From positions 4,650,001 through 4,714,000 of the forward strand of contig JAQSEB010000023.1 in NCBI GenBank assembly GCA_030063045.1: a stretch of 64,000 nt of DNA, given 5' to 3'. Below the pieces are notes generated by a model, which saw only the letters and a list, made by a program, of their open reading frames with translations, made no database searches and was not told the DNA's origin. Positions 12,001-22,065 of this stretch are shown one piece after another. The DNA comes from Pratylenchus scribneri. Its lineage: Eukaryota > Nematoda > Chromadorea > Rhabditida > Pratylenchidae. Every line of letters begins with the position of its first letter. The stretch's first letter is position 1. The translations under genes were made by a program, and so were the position numbers.

Positions 12001-15000
12001 ATGTGGCAATTTTTCATGGCCCATTTTGTTTTCAAATCGGAATTCTACCTCTTGAATTCCTTTAAATTTTTGCCAATTAATCGTGGCCTATTTGTTTCCC
12101 AACAAAGGGAATTCTATCAATTGAATTCCCTCAATTATTTTGGCCATATCGGCAAAATTTGGTTGTAATTTATCCCTCCCTTTTTATCTCAATATCCATT
12201 GCTCTTAAAACAACCCATTCAACACCTCAGTTGAATTCTGTTTTTGGATTGGTTTGTCATTTTTGAAATGAGCCCAGTCCGCTCAATTTCTTCAAAGGGG
12301 TCCCGCGTTCGCCCCCCGCCTTAAATGGGAAAAACGCATTCCTTATTTTGTTCATTGTTGGTGAGAGTCTGTTCCTATGACCTTGACTTAATGTCCATAG
12401 CGAACGGGGGCGGGATCATTACCCATGTGTATTGGTCATTTACCGCAGCATGATGCTTGACCTGGTTCCGCCCATCTTGCGGACTGGCATTATTGCCTTT
12501 CACGACTTCGATATTCCGATCCAAAACATTTCCAAAAAAAACCGTCCCCTTTCCCTGGGGCGGGAATTTGTCGCCGACAAAAGTCGGCAACAATTTTTTC
12601 TTTTTGAGCAAAATAAAAAGAAAAGGGATTAATTTCAATGGAAAAGATCAACGATTAAAATATGGGCAAAATGGATTATCCAATTTCCATTATAGGATGT
12701 AGGCAAAATTCCCATGGTTCTTATTCTTTTTGGTGATCATTGGTATTTAGTTAACCGGGCTTTAGAGGTGATCTTCCCTTGATCCCTCCCTCTCCCCTGT
12801 TCCTCACTGCCAATTCACTAGTTGGTCTGCGCTTAGCAATAGATCAATTGGGGATTTGGCGAGGCTATATAAATAAGAAGAAAACTAAACTAAGGTATAC
12901 CATCTGAGGAATAAATCTAGAATCATGAATCAATAACCAACAAGCCAAAGGCCCTCCGTGCCTTCCGTCCCACGCCCAGTGGTCCTCCCCAAGCTCGGCT
13001 TGTCCAACAGCCATGAGCAGACCACCAATTTCCCTCATATGGGCTGGACAACTGGCATACTTTCTTCTCCACTATGTGGGACAAAACAATAAGACTAGGA
13101 CAGGGGGGAGGTTAACCTTATTCAATGGTTTTCCTCCTTCCCTCTGTAGGGCAAATTAGATTCAACATTCAATAGCTCGACTCCCAGCAGAGCTAAACCT
13201 TTAAACTAATTTATCCTCCCCCCCCCCCCCCCCCATTTTTTCTGTTGTGGGTGTTCTGGATTTAGGCTCTCAATTTTCTGGTAGAGCGACCAGAACTCCC
13301 GCAACAAAGATTAAGAGTGTGTCCTCTACTGATGAGCTTCTAACCGGGCAGTTCTCATTTGTCGGTAGACATCCCAATTGTCAACCACTTATTCGCCGGA
13401 TTTCTCTACCAATTTGAAAAATCTTATACTGTTTCAATTGTCCCGGACATTCTTTATTCGGGCTTCCCATTTGGCTGCTTCATTTGCCGGATATTCACTT
13501 CCCATTTGAGATTTTTCTTAATTGCTAGTTGCTTCCCAAAAGCCTAGCTCAATTTCTCAACCGCTGCCGCTCATAATCCTAGCCCATTCTTCAAATTTTA
13601 TCATCAATGGAATTTTCCTTCCCAATTAGGAAATTTTCCACATTCAATTAAATTGGAATTCTATCCCTTGAATTCCTTTTAATTTCCCAAAATCATTTGA
13701 ACCGTTTATTTTCCATTAAAACAGGAATTATACCAATTGAATTCCTTAAAATGTGGCAATTTTTCATGGCCCATTTTGTTTTCAAATCGGAATTCTACCT
13801 CTTGAATTCCTTTAAATTTTTGCCAATTAATCGTGGCCTATTTGTTTCCCAACAAAGGGAATTCTATCAATTGAATTCCCTCAATTATTTTGGCCATATC
13901 GGCAAAATTTGGTTGTAATTTATCCCTCCCTTTTTATCTCAACATCCATTGCTCTTAAAACAACCCATTCAACACCTCAGTTGAATTCTGTTTTTGGATT
14001 GGTTTGTCATTTTTGAAACGAGCCCAGTCCGCTCAATTTCTTCAAAGGGGTCCCGCGTTCGCCCCCCGCCTTAAATGGGAAAAACGCATTCCTTATTTTG
14101 TTCATTGTTGGTGAGAGCCTGTTCCTATGATCTTGACTTAATGTCCATAGCGAACGGGGGCGGGATCATTACCCATGTGTATTGGTCATTTACCGCAGCA
14201 TGATGCTTGGCCTGGTTCCGCCCATCTTGCGGACTGGCATTATTGCCTTTCACGACTTCGATATTCCGATCCAAAACATTTCCAAAAAAAACCGTCCCCT
14301 TTCCCTGGGGCGGGAATTTGTCGCCGACAAAAGTCGGCAACAATTTTTTCTTTTTGAGCAAAATAAAAAGAAAAGGGATTAATTTCAATGGAAAAGATCA
14401 ACGATTAAAATATGGGCAAAATGGATTATCCAATTTCCATTATAGGATGTAGGCAAAATTCCCATGGTTCTTATTCTTTTTGGTGATCATTGGTATTTAG
14501 TTAACCGGGCTTTAGAGGTGATCTTCCCTTGATCCCTCCCTCTCCCCTGTTCCTCACTGCCAATTCACTAGTTGGTCTGCGCTTAGCAATAGATCAATTG
14601 GGGATTTGGCGAGGCTATATAAATAAGAAGAAAACTAAACTAAGGTATACCATCTGAGGAATAAATCTAGAATCATGAAGCAATAACCAACAAGCCAAAG
14701 GCCCTCCGTGCCTTCCGTCCCACGCCCAGTGGTCCTCCCCAAGCTCGGCTTGTCCAACAGCCATGAGCAGACCACCAATTTCCCTCATATGGGCTGGACA
14801 ACTGGCATACTTTCTTCTCCACTATGTGGGACAAAACAATAAGACTAGGACAGGGGGGAGGTTAACCTTATTCAATGGTTTTCCTCCTTCCCTCTGTAGG
14901 GCAAATTAGATTCAACATTCAATAGCTCGACTCCCAGCAGAGCTAAACCTTTAAACTAATTTATCCTCCCCCCCCCCCCCATTTTTTCTGTTGTGGGTGT

Positions 15001-15685
15001 TCTGGATTTAGGCTCTCAATTCTCTGGTAGAGCGACCAGAACTCCCGCAACAGCTTCTTGGAATATTCGAAATGGCAAATTTGTGTCGAACAAAACGGAA
15101 TGGAACTAAATAATAAATTTTTTTGATCTAATTAATGAATTAACCTCTTTTTGTTCATCATTATAAATGTATTGAATTTTTTGAAAACAAAATGATATGC
15201 GAATATTTCCATTTGGAAGCTGAAAATCAAATTTGAATTGAATAAATTATTCCCTGACCCGAATTCGGTTGAGTGGAACAAATTCTGTCCATCCATTGTT
15301 CGGTGTTGGTTTCACTTTTGCCATTTGCGCATTTTTTGGATCCGAAATTCGAATGCAATTGAGCAATGCGTCCACCTCGACGAACCAATAGCAAAATAGG
15401 GCGGTCAATGCCTTTTTTGTGATTTAATAATTTTAGGTATTTGGCAATCAAACTTGTAAAATGAATATTCCAACTGCCACAATGCATCCCAATTCCCAAT
15501 GCTCTTCAATGCCCAAATTTTGCCACCAATAAGCAAACCAAATTGCTTGAATAGCCAAAAATGGTACCTAAAAATGAAATTTATTAATATAAATTGTTGG
15601 AATTAAAACTCACAACAAATGTATGCAAAAATAATGGTTTTCGCCGGTATGTGCTAATTTGTTCAACAAGTTGATCAATTGCCAT
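6048..15685 (-). CDS. catp-8: P5A-type ATPase (ATP13A1/Spf1/CATP-8 family), exon 5 split by an LTR element
   Basis: About 25 exons read from ATG 15685 to TGA 6048. Known role: ER P5A-ATPase that dislocates mis-inserted transmembrane helices. The N-terminus ([19 protein letters not shown]) carries P5A-specific segments. Then come [20 protein letters not shown], the TGES actuator loop (~10150), [13 protein letters not shown] (~9220), the phosphorylation motif DKTGTLT (~9100), VKGAPE (~8620), MITGDN (~8270) and the hinge [15 protein letters not shown], interrupted by a ~415 bp intron (7381-7797). The C-terminal membrane segments ([25 protein letters not shown]) are complete. All catalytic motifs are intact. 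The defect is in exon 5: after FRIFQEA the frame enters the LTR element (10878-15052) and resumes as [17 protein letters not shown]. Deleting the element plus one 5-bp duplication restores the frame exactly. Canonical splice sites do not flank the insert, so this copy is probably disrupted, unless it is unusually spliced, heterozygous or misassembled. Confidence 0.92.
7440..7780. repeat. Inverted repeat in the GDG|TND intron of the P5A ATPase
   Basis: Inside the ~415 bp intron that splits the hinge motif, an arm near 7526-7562 (containing CTATGAAATTTCAATTTC) is matched in inverse near 7650-7690 (GAAATTGAAATTTCATAG). The other introns of this gene are mostly 40-50 nt, so this is probably an old inverted-repeat element. 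I see no clear target-site duplication. Confidence 0.55.
9460..9865. repeat. Over-long intron with imperfect inverted repeat
   Basis: This ~400 bp intron lies between the exons ending GSLLRTIM and starting [10 protein letters not shown]. It holds an imperfect inverted pairing (CTCATCAAGAGC near 9593 against GTCTTGATGAGC near 9748, and ATGGTTT-like ends). It is probably another degraded small element. Nothing coding was seen. Confidence 0.4.
10878..11624 (+). repeat. LTR copy 1 (747 bp)
   Basis: Begins with a near-perfect hairpin (TGTCGCCGAC / GTCGGCAACA around AAAA). A TATAAATA box-like motif sits near 11176 and an AATAAA near 11218. A 26-C homopolymer lies at 11527-11552. The 3' end is CTCCCGCAACA. 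Confidence 0.9.
11625..12568 (+). repeat. Internal region 1 of the LTR element
   Basis: 944 bp. The first ~140 bp contain an inverted duplication (CTAGGCTTTTGGGAAGCAAC at ~11682 and its complement at ~11770) not present in internal region 2. From about 11775 it is nearly identical to 13520-14318. Short frames exist (12375-12702) but they overlap the LTR edge and show no known domain. Confidence 0.8.
12569..13306 (+). repeat. LTR copy 2 (738 bp)
   Basis: Same sequence as copies 1 and 3 apart from a 17-C tract and a few private substitutions (AATCATGAATC for AATCATGAAGC near 12925; CAATTTTCTGG for CAATTCTCTGG near 13271). The length difference from copy 1 (9 bp) equals the poly-C difference. 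Confidence 0.9.
13307..14318 (+). repeat. Internal region 2 of the LTR element
   Basis: 1012 bp. The first ~200 bp (AAGATTAAGAGTGTGTCC onward) are unique to this copy and replace the inverted duplication of region 1. The remainder matches region 1 with scattered substitutions (for example CAACATCC against CAATATCC). No pol-like frame. Confidence 0.8.
14319..15052 (+). repeat. LTR copy 3 (734 bp)
   Basis: Shares the diagnostic bases of LTR1 rather than LTR2, so the two outer LTRs look like the original pair. The poly-C tract is 13 nt. It ends CGCAACA directly against the duplicated GCTTC of the ATPase exon. Confidence 0.9.
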
Positions 15686-16074
15686 TTTATTAGCTTCAAA
15701 TTTTAGATAATTTTGATTATATTTATTAATAATAATTGGCCACGTGAAATTGATTTATCAACGAAATCTTAATCTATGCTTGATATCAATTTTTTGAGCT
15801 ACTAATTGCAACAGGAAAGGAAAGTACCAAAACTAAACAAGAAACAAAAATATAATAAAAATATATATTGGTTACGCTACGCTTTTTATAGTTTTTTTTT
15901 CTGGTAAAACAATCAAGAAATTTGCAAGTTCAAGTTCAATACGCCGCTAGAACCTAGATCCTAGAACTAGAACGGATTCACTAATCATTAATCAATCGAT
16001 AAGTCTGTTACTGTTGTAAGTAAGTATATCGTTTTACTGTTCACATTTCTGCATCTATTACTATTAGATAGAAG

Positions 16075-16409
16075 GGTGGATGGACTATTGGGCGCTGGAC
16101 AATTGGGCGCCAGCAGATTTGGACAATTGGGCCAGGACAATTGGGCGCCGCCGGACAATTGGGCGCCAAATTAAAAATTTCTTTATTCTTTTTAAGTAGG
16201 GGCTTAGGGTTAGGGCTAGGTTTAGGGTTTAGGTTAGGGTTCGGAGCATAGGAAACGAGGCGGAAGTCTAACAGCTCCTTATTCCTAACAAATACGAAAG
16301 AATCTATTTTAATTTGGCGCCCAATTGTCCGGTGGCGCCCAATTGTCCGCGCCCAATTGTCCATATTGGCCTGGCGCCCAATTGTCCAGCGCCCAATTGT
16401 CCGGGACAC
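16075..16409. mobile_element. Foldback/MULE-like element, motif GGACAATTGGGCGCC, telomere-like core
   Basis: Flanked by a 9-bp direct duplication AGATAGAAG (16066-16074 and 16410-16418). The left arm repeats GGACAATTGGGCGCC three to four times and the right arm repeats its complement. Between them, at ~16200-16246, lies an interstitial telomere-like stretch (TTAGGGTTAGGG variants). A 9-bp TSD is characteristic of Mutator-like elements. No transposase. Confidence 0.82.
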
Positions 16410-16618
16410 AGATAGAAGAGCAGCAGAGCTTTAAATGATGAAATAGAAATCCACTCCAAATCCAAATCTAAGTTCCGAATGTATATGTGGATATTGGACG
16501 AAATTAAATAATTCCAATTTTTGGTTATACATACATATGCGATTTTCTTTTATCCTACTCGAACTTTTACTACTCAGCAGAGTGGTGGAAATCTGAAAAT
16601 ATCCACACCACCGTACTG

Positions 16619-16980
16619 CGACACTTGCGGACCCGACACTTGCGGACCCGACACTTGCGGACGAAACGGTCTGGAGCCGAAGGTGGTAAAGCTGGAATGG
16701 CATTGTTTATGGCATATTATTAGGCATAAAATTAGCTACAAAATAACATCAAAAGTATTGGCCAATGTAGAATATTCACCGAGTTATGGCCAAAAAACCA
16801 TTGATTTAATTAAAATTACGATTTTGACGGTTTTTTGGCTATAACTCGGTGAATATTCAATATTGGCCAATGCATTTGATGTCATTTTGTAGCTAATTTT
16901 ATGCCTAATAATATGCCATAAACAATGCCACTCCAGCTTTATCACCTTCAGCTCCAGACAGTTTCGTCCGCAAGTGTCGG
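16619..16980. mobile_element. Inverted-repeat MITE with GACACTTGCGGACC ends
   Basis: Left end: three tandem copies of a 14-bp GACACTTGCGGACC-type motif. Right end: one inverse copy (GTCCGCAAGTGTCGG). The arms continue inward for about 170 bp as near-perfect complements (GGCATTGTTTATGGCATATT, then GCCAATGT.GAATATTCACCG). The element lies about 100 bp upstream of the EMC6 start codon. I could not read a clean target duplication. Confidence 0.8.
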
Positions 16981-17080
16981 CCAACCCACCACCACAATAC
17001 AATTCCAATTCCATTTTTTGTGTCTAGTCTCGTTTTACCAAAATTCCTTTTTTATTAAGCTTAAAAAGGACAGTCAAAAA

Positions 17081-17638
17081 ATGAAGCACGAGAAGAAGGT
17101 AGTTGCCAAAAAACATCAAAATACACATCAATCGGCGGCAACAAATTCATTAGCATCATCACAATCCATTCCAGCAACTTCTTCGAATCCCCAATCAACA
17201 AATTTAGTTGGAAAACCACCGAATAAACAGCAATCTGTTCCTGCCAAACATTTATTCAGTGAGTCTGCAATTCGAAACAATTTTCAAGTAAGATAAATGC
17301 ATATTGAAATATTCAAAATAAATTGCAAAATTAAGGTACTCGAGCAAAGTCGAACGTGTCAGGCTGCGGTCAGTGGAATAGCCAGCGGAATTCTCGGTCT
17401 AACTGGTGCTCTCGGCTTTCTCTTCTATTTTCTTTGTATTTTCATTCAGGTTTCGTGCATTTTTCAAATCTAAGCAATTTTAAATATTAAGGCTTTCATC
17501 TGGGACTACAAAGCGGGTTTTCAATGGGCTAATTTTTTCCCAACTCGTTGGCTTTTGATCTCACATGCATTGGTTGGCGGCCTCTTCACATATGTTCTAT
17601 TCTGGGTGTTCGTTTATGGACTGGTGCATGTTTATTGA
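17081..17638 (+). CDS. emc-6: ER membrane complex subunit 6
   Basis: Three exons (17081-17287, 17336-17449, 17492-17638), all phase 0, give 155 residues. The C-terminal two thirds matches EMC6: HLFSESAIRNNFQVLEQSRT, then SGIASGILGLTGALGFLFYF (first membrane helix), KAGFQW, and GGLFTYVLFWVFVYGLVHVY at the very C-terminus, essentially the human ending. EMC6 is a core membrane subunit of the EMC insertase, which places tail-anchored and multi-pass proteins in the ER. The N-terminal ~55 residues (Lys, Ser, Gln rich) are an extension absent from the ~110-residue animal EMC6. A possible trans-splice acceptor (GGACAG) lies 7 nt before the ATG. The gene is divergent from the P5A ATPase and 207 bp upstream of the golgin. 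Confidence 0.95.
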
Positions 17639-17845
17639 TCAAAAGAAGGAAATAATATAATAATCATATCTACACCAAAATAGTCAATCATTTCCATTTG
17701 ATTTGATTTTGTTTGACACTATGAATAAAATGATTTTTTTTTAATTTCATTTTTCACAATTGAAGGTTAAATATTTTAACCTAATAAATATCTTTAATAA
17801 TTTAGTTTGCATATTTGTTATTATTATTCACAATAGACCTAAATA

Positions 17846-20800
17846 ATGGCTTGTAGTGAATGTGAAGTATTGAGGCGAGAGTTGGAAGAGGGCAAAGCGC
17901 AAGTGACTCGATATGAAACCAAAATTCGAGGTTTGTAAAAATATTAGGCATTCGATTACAATTATAAAACTTTTTAGACACAGTCAGTGCTTACAAAATG
18001 CTCGAATCGCAGAAACAATCACTGGAAGTTGCACTGAGTGTTCTTTCGGTTGAAGAGGGAGCACCAGATGATGGGAAAACCGAAAAAGTACAAAGCACCA
18101 GCAATGATGAAAAGCAAGAAGAAAAGGTTTGAATAACATTTGATTTGTTAAAACTACAAATTTTAGGCTGACCAACGGGAATCACTCAAGCAGGCAATTA
18201 GCACTTTGACTTTGGTGAACAAGGTTCAATCAATTATTTCATATCCATATGCATTGTTTGAAAATATTTTAGAGAAAAGAACTGGAATTCAAGCGAGATC
18301 GCCGGATGCTTGTGGTAATTTTGAATTTAAATTTGCAAAATTGATTTTATTTTAAGGAAGAAAAAGATGAGCTCCAGAAAAAATGTGAGCAATTGGAGCA
18401 GCAGCTAAAGGAGCAGAAGCAACAGAGCAAATCACAAAATTTGGTATTAAATTAGATTAAAATTAAATATTGTGGAAATAATTTCTAGCGACGTCTTCGT
18501 GAACAATTGGCCCAAATGCAGGCTGCCCAGGAGAGGTCAATGACTGAACATGGATTGGTTTTGGCTGAAATGCAACAACAATATGGGAAAGAAAAACGAA
18601 ATTCGGAAAATTTGGGAAAGCAAATTACGGAAATGAGCCAGCGGTTGGCAGCCAAAGATGAATTGTTGAAGAGGATGGATGCACAGTTGAAATCAATGCC
18701 AAAATTGGAGCAAGAAATGGAAGCATTGAGAAAGAAGGCAGAAATGACGCCAACAGCCCGAATCATTCGTGACGAGTTGGCCAATGTGAAAGTGGGGGTT
18801 TATTTTCATTTAAGCAATTATTAAATAATTTTTTCAGGCATCATCGGACCAAGAAGTGCTCAATTTGCGAACCCGTTTTGCACTTCAAAGTGCCCAATTG
18901 CGTGAAAGGGACGCCCGAATTGAACAGTTGGAGCAAAGAGTCCAAGAAATGAGTGAACGATGCGTTCAGGCCGAACAAAGACGAATTGAATTGGAACAAA
19001 ACTGGGAGAGGATAAAAAGCGAGGAGAGCGTGAAAAAACCGGAGGAAGAAGAGAAGAAAAAGAAAGAGAATGAACCGGAGAAATTTGAATTTGATTTATT
19101 GGATGGGATTGAACACTTTCGTGTGCTCTATCAGCAATTGAGAACAAAACAACCACAATTTGATGCAATTTGTAAATAATTTTTACTAAAATTCAAATTA
19201 TTTATTAATTTTTTAGCTATTTTGAACATTGAATTGCCCAATAACCGGCCATTTTCACGGAACAATGATGAAGATGACCAACTGCTGACCAACCCAACAC
19301 CATCATCAACACCTTTGAATGTGCCCAGCCGAAATTCATCTTCAATTTGTTTGGCCGCCGCCTCCATAAATGATAGGCCAATTTGTGATTCATGCATGGC
19401 CTCCCACCGTGAATTGGACTATTTCAAATCTTTGATTGGACATTTACAACGAAAATTGGGTGCATTGGAGGGAAACCATGAAAAGACGAAGAGGGAACAT
19501 CAAAATGTTTGGTTTCCTTATTAGTCAATTTTGAATACTAAATTTTAGTCTTCGGAAATGCTTCGTGAACGAATTATTGAATTGGAAGGAAGCCAAAATC
19601 GACAATATGCCCAATTGACGGTGGAGGCCAAACAGAGGGTTGCCGAATTGGAAGAAGAATTGCAAAAACAACGAAATAGAATGTTGGAAATTGTGGCTGA
19701 AAAAGACCGAGAAATTGAATTGACAAAGTAAAATTCGAGTGAATTATTTACCGTAAATTTCCTATTAGAAGCCCATGGGCTTATAAATTTCGTAGCCTCT
19801 CTAGGGTGGGCTTCTAATAGGGAGTGGGCTTCAAATAGAGAGTGGGCTAATAAATTTCAGAGAGGAAAAATGGATAAAAAATAAAATTTATTCAATAAAA
19901 TTTATAATAAATTAGAACATGTTTTTACAACCCAAATCGTGTTTTTATAAAATGTTTTTCAATTTTTTTATAACAGAACATGTTTTTGTGGGATTCAAAA
20001 CATTTTTAGTATTTTTTTTTTGAAATTTTTACATTTTTTACGATTCGAAACATGTTTTTTAGACAAAAAACATTTTTTCGAGCACGTTTGGGCATGTTTT
20101 TCGGAATTCACAACATATTTTTCGGAATTCACAACATTTTTTCGGACACAACATGTTTTTCGGAATTCACAACATGTTTTTCGGAATTCACAACATTTTT
20201 TCGGACACAACATGTTTTTCGGAATTCACAACATGTTTTTCGGAATTCACAACATATTTTTCGGAATTCACAACATTTTTTCGGACACAACATGTTTTTC
20301 GGAATTCACAACATGTTTTTCGGAATTCACAACATTTTTTCGGAATTCACAACATGTTTTTCGGAATTCACAACATGTTTTTCGGAATTCACAACATGTT
20401 TTTCGGAATTCACAACATGTTTTTCGGAATTCACAACATTTTTTCGGAATTCACAACATGTTTTTCGGAATTCACAACATGTTTTTCGGAATTCACAACA
20501 TTTTTTCGGAATTCACAACATGTTTTTCGGAATTCACAACATGTTTTTCGGAATTCACAACATGTTTTTCGGAATTCACAACATATTTTTCGGAATTCAC
20601 AACATTTTTTCGGACACAACATGTTTTTCGGAATTCACAACATGTTTTTAACTATGTTATAGAACTAAAAATCAAAGATGAAAAAAAATTTCTGAGGTGG
20701 GCTTCAAATATGGAGTGGGCTTCAAATAGAGAGTGGGCTTATAAATTTCGGAGCCTCTCTAGGGTGGGCTTCTAATAGAGAGTGGGCTTCAAATAGAGAG

Positions 20801-21897
20801 TGGGCTTCTAATAGGAAATTTACGGTAAATAATTTAATTATTCAGAAATAGTTTGGCCCAATTTTATGCAAGAAATTATGGCGGTGCTGTTTTTGAGGAA
20901 GAAGAACCAAATGATGAAGGCAATAATTCAGCGCAGAATTTGCCCATGGATCCGGCACAACCAACCAAAAGAGCGACGGGTTCTTCGCCCGATGAAAGTC
21001 CAATCCTCCCATTTAAACGGCAATCACACACTAGAAAAGGTTAAATTAAATAAATAAATTAGTTAATTTAATTATTTAGTCGACGAAAAACATCATCGAG
21101 GTCGAATTGGGACGACGGATGCAAAAATGCGGAGAAAAAGCAGCGTAAGCAGTGTTGTGGACAATCGGAGGCGATCCATGGATGCAGCTGATTTAATAGA
21201 AGGCGATGCCATCCATGAACACCAACAATCGACGGATTTTAATGGTAAATTTAACAAATAAATTTGGGGGTTTTTGGGAAAATGGATGGAAATAATCTTT
21301 AAATCTTATTTAAATTTATTAATTCATTTATTCATAGCTTCATTCCAATCGACCACTTCATTGGCTTCCCGTCGAACAATTAGCCGTACGAATACCCTTC
21401 AATTTGTGCATCAATTCAGCGGGGATGGAACAATGTTGGCCGGGGCAGCTGCGAGGAATATTTTCTACGAGCAAGAGTTATGCAAAAGAGAACATGAAAT
21501 TAGTGATTTGAGGTTTTAATTTTTGGTGTTTTGTTTAATATCAAAAATTGTTAAGAAATGTTATTCGTCTTTTGGAGCTGAAAGTGCGGGACATTGAACA
21601 GTCAATGTTATTGAAGGATGTTCAATATTTGCAAATTATTGAAACACTCAAAGAGGAAATTCGTGTTCTTGAAGGTACCTCCTTTTTCATTTTAAAATTT
21701 AGTTAATTATTCTCATTGATTTAGGCCGATTAAATTTAGCCAGCTCTCAAACCAATTTGGCCTATTTGCGCAACATTTTCCTCCAATTTCTCAACCAAAG
21801 TTCGGCCAATGGACGCAAACACATTCTCAAAGCGATTGGCGCCGTCCTCCAATTGACTTCGGCCGAAATGCAACGAGTCGATCGATGGAATCATTGA
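17846..21897 (+). CDS. GRIP-domain coiled-coil golgin (GCC88-like)
   Basis: Roughly 14 exons encode about 680 residues. The N-terminus (MACSECEVLRRELEEGKAQV) opens a long, heavily charged coiled coil (for example LRRLREQLAQMQAAQERS and LRERDARIEQLEQRVQEM). A Ser/Arg-rich linker follows (~20,930-21,400). The last exon (21,722-21,897) carries a GRIP-type domain: TNLAYLRNIFLQFLNQ, GRKHILKAIGAVLQL and TSAEMQRV. The key GRIP Tyr is present in AYLRN. GRIP domains bind Arl1-GTP at the trans-Golgi, and such golgins tether endosome-derived vesicles. Size and start resemble GCC88 (GCC1) more than golgin-245, but this assignment is only moderate. The intron between EIELTKN and SLAQFYARN holds a ~1.1 kb inverted-repeat element with a 22-bp minisatellite. 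Confidence 0.85.
19746..20830. mobile_element. Inverted-repeat element in a golgin intron
   Basis: Ends are mirror images: ATTTACCGTAAATTTCC at the left, GGAAATTTACGGTAAAT at the right, each continuing inward as TATTAGAAGCCCA or its complement. Both subterminal zones repeat GAGTGGGCTTCAAATA-type words. The centre is the 22-bp minisatellite listed next. The flanks are palindromic with the ends (AATTATTTACCG), so the exact TSD cannot be read. Confidence 0.8.
20098..20652. repeat. 22-bp minisatellite TTCGGAATTCACAACATGTT(TT)
   Basis: About 25 head-to-tail copies, each with an EcoRI-type GAATTC. A shorter variant unit (TTTTTTCGGACACAACATG) is interspersed. Because 22 is not a multiple of three and the unit lacks stops, the array is open in all three forward frames; I do not regard that as coding. 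Confidence 0.95.
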
Positions 21898-22065
21898 TTA
21901 AATTGAATGGATGAATGAAAGATGTTAAAAAAGCATATTCACTCTTTCTTACACATACACATATCATTAAAAATGCATATTATATACTCGATTAATCCCT
22001 TTCAAATTGAATCACATTATTCTTTCATATAATTTTATTTTTGGGTACTGGTGAAAAGAAATTAT

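Larger units (their letters stand above)
10878..15052 (+). mobile_element. Non-autonomous LTR retroelement with three LTRs and a 5-bp TSD
   Basis: The insert starts TGTCGCCGAC and ends CCCGCAACA, so it has TG...CA termini. It is flanked on both sides by GCTTC (10873-10877 and 15053-15057), a 5-bp duplication of the kind made by LTR-element integrases. Three copies of a 734-747 bp LTR (10878-11624, 12569-13306, 14319-15052) alternate with two related internal regions. Just before LTR2 and LTR3 lies a purine-rich GGGGCGGGAA tract, as expected of a polypurine tract, which suggests plus-strand orientation, antisense to the host gene. No gag or pol frame was found, so mobilisation would need enzymes from elsewhere. 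The LTRs are almost identical, so insertion or rearrangement is recent. Confidence 0.88.

Noticed and set aside
12375..14452. Paired 60-87 codon ORFs in the LTR element
   Set aside because: They straddle the internal/LTR boundary on both strands, repeat only because the DNA is duplicated, and show no gag or pol motif.
10878..15052. Idea that the LTR element is removed as an ordinary intron
   Set aside because: No GT donor or AG acceptor at the junctions restores the conserved frame; only deletion with one target copy does.
16041..16409. 122-codon minus-strand ORF with TIGRQ repeats
   Set aside because: Coincides exactly with an inverted-repeat element and its telomere-like core.
20020..20775. 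ORFs of 251, 199 and 169 codons on the plus strand
   Set aside because: Produced by a 22-bp minisatellite without stops; three overlapping frames are open at once and the region is an intronic element.
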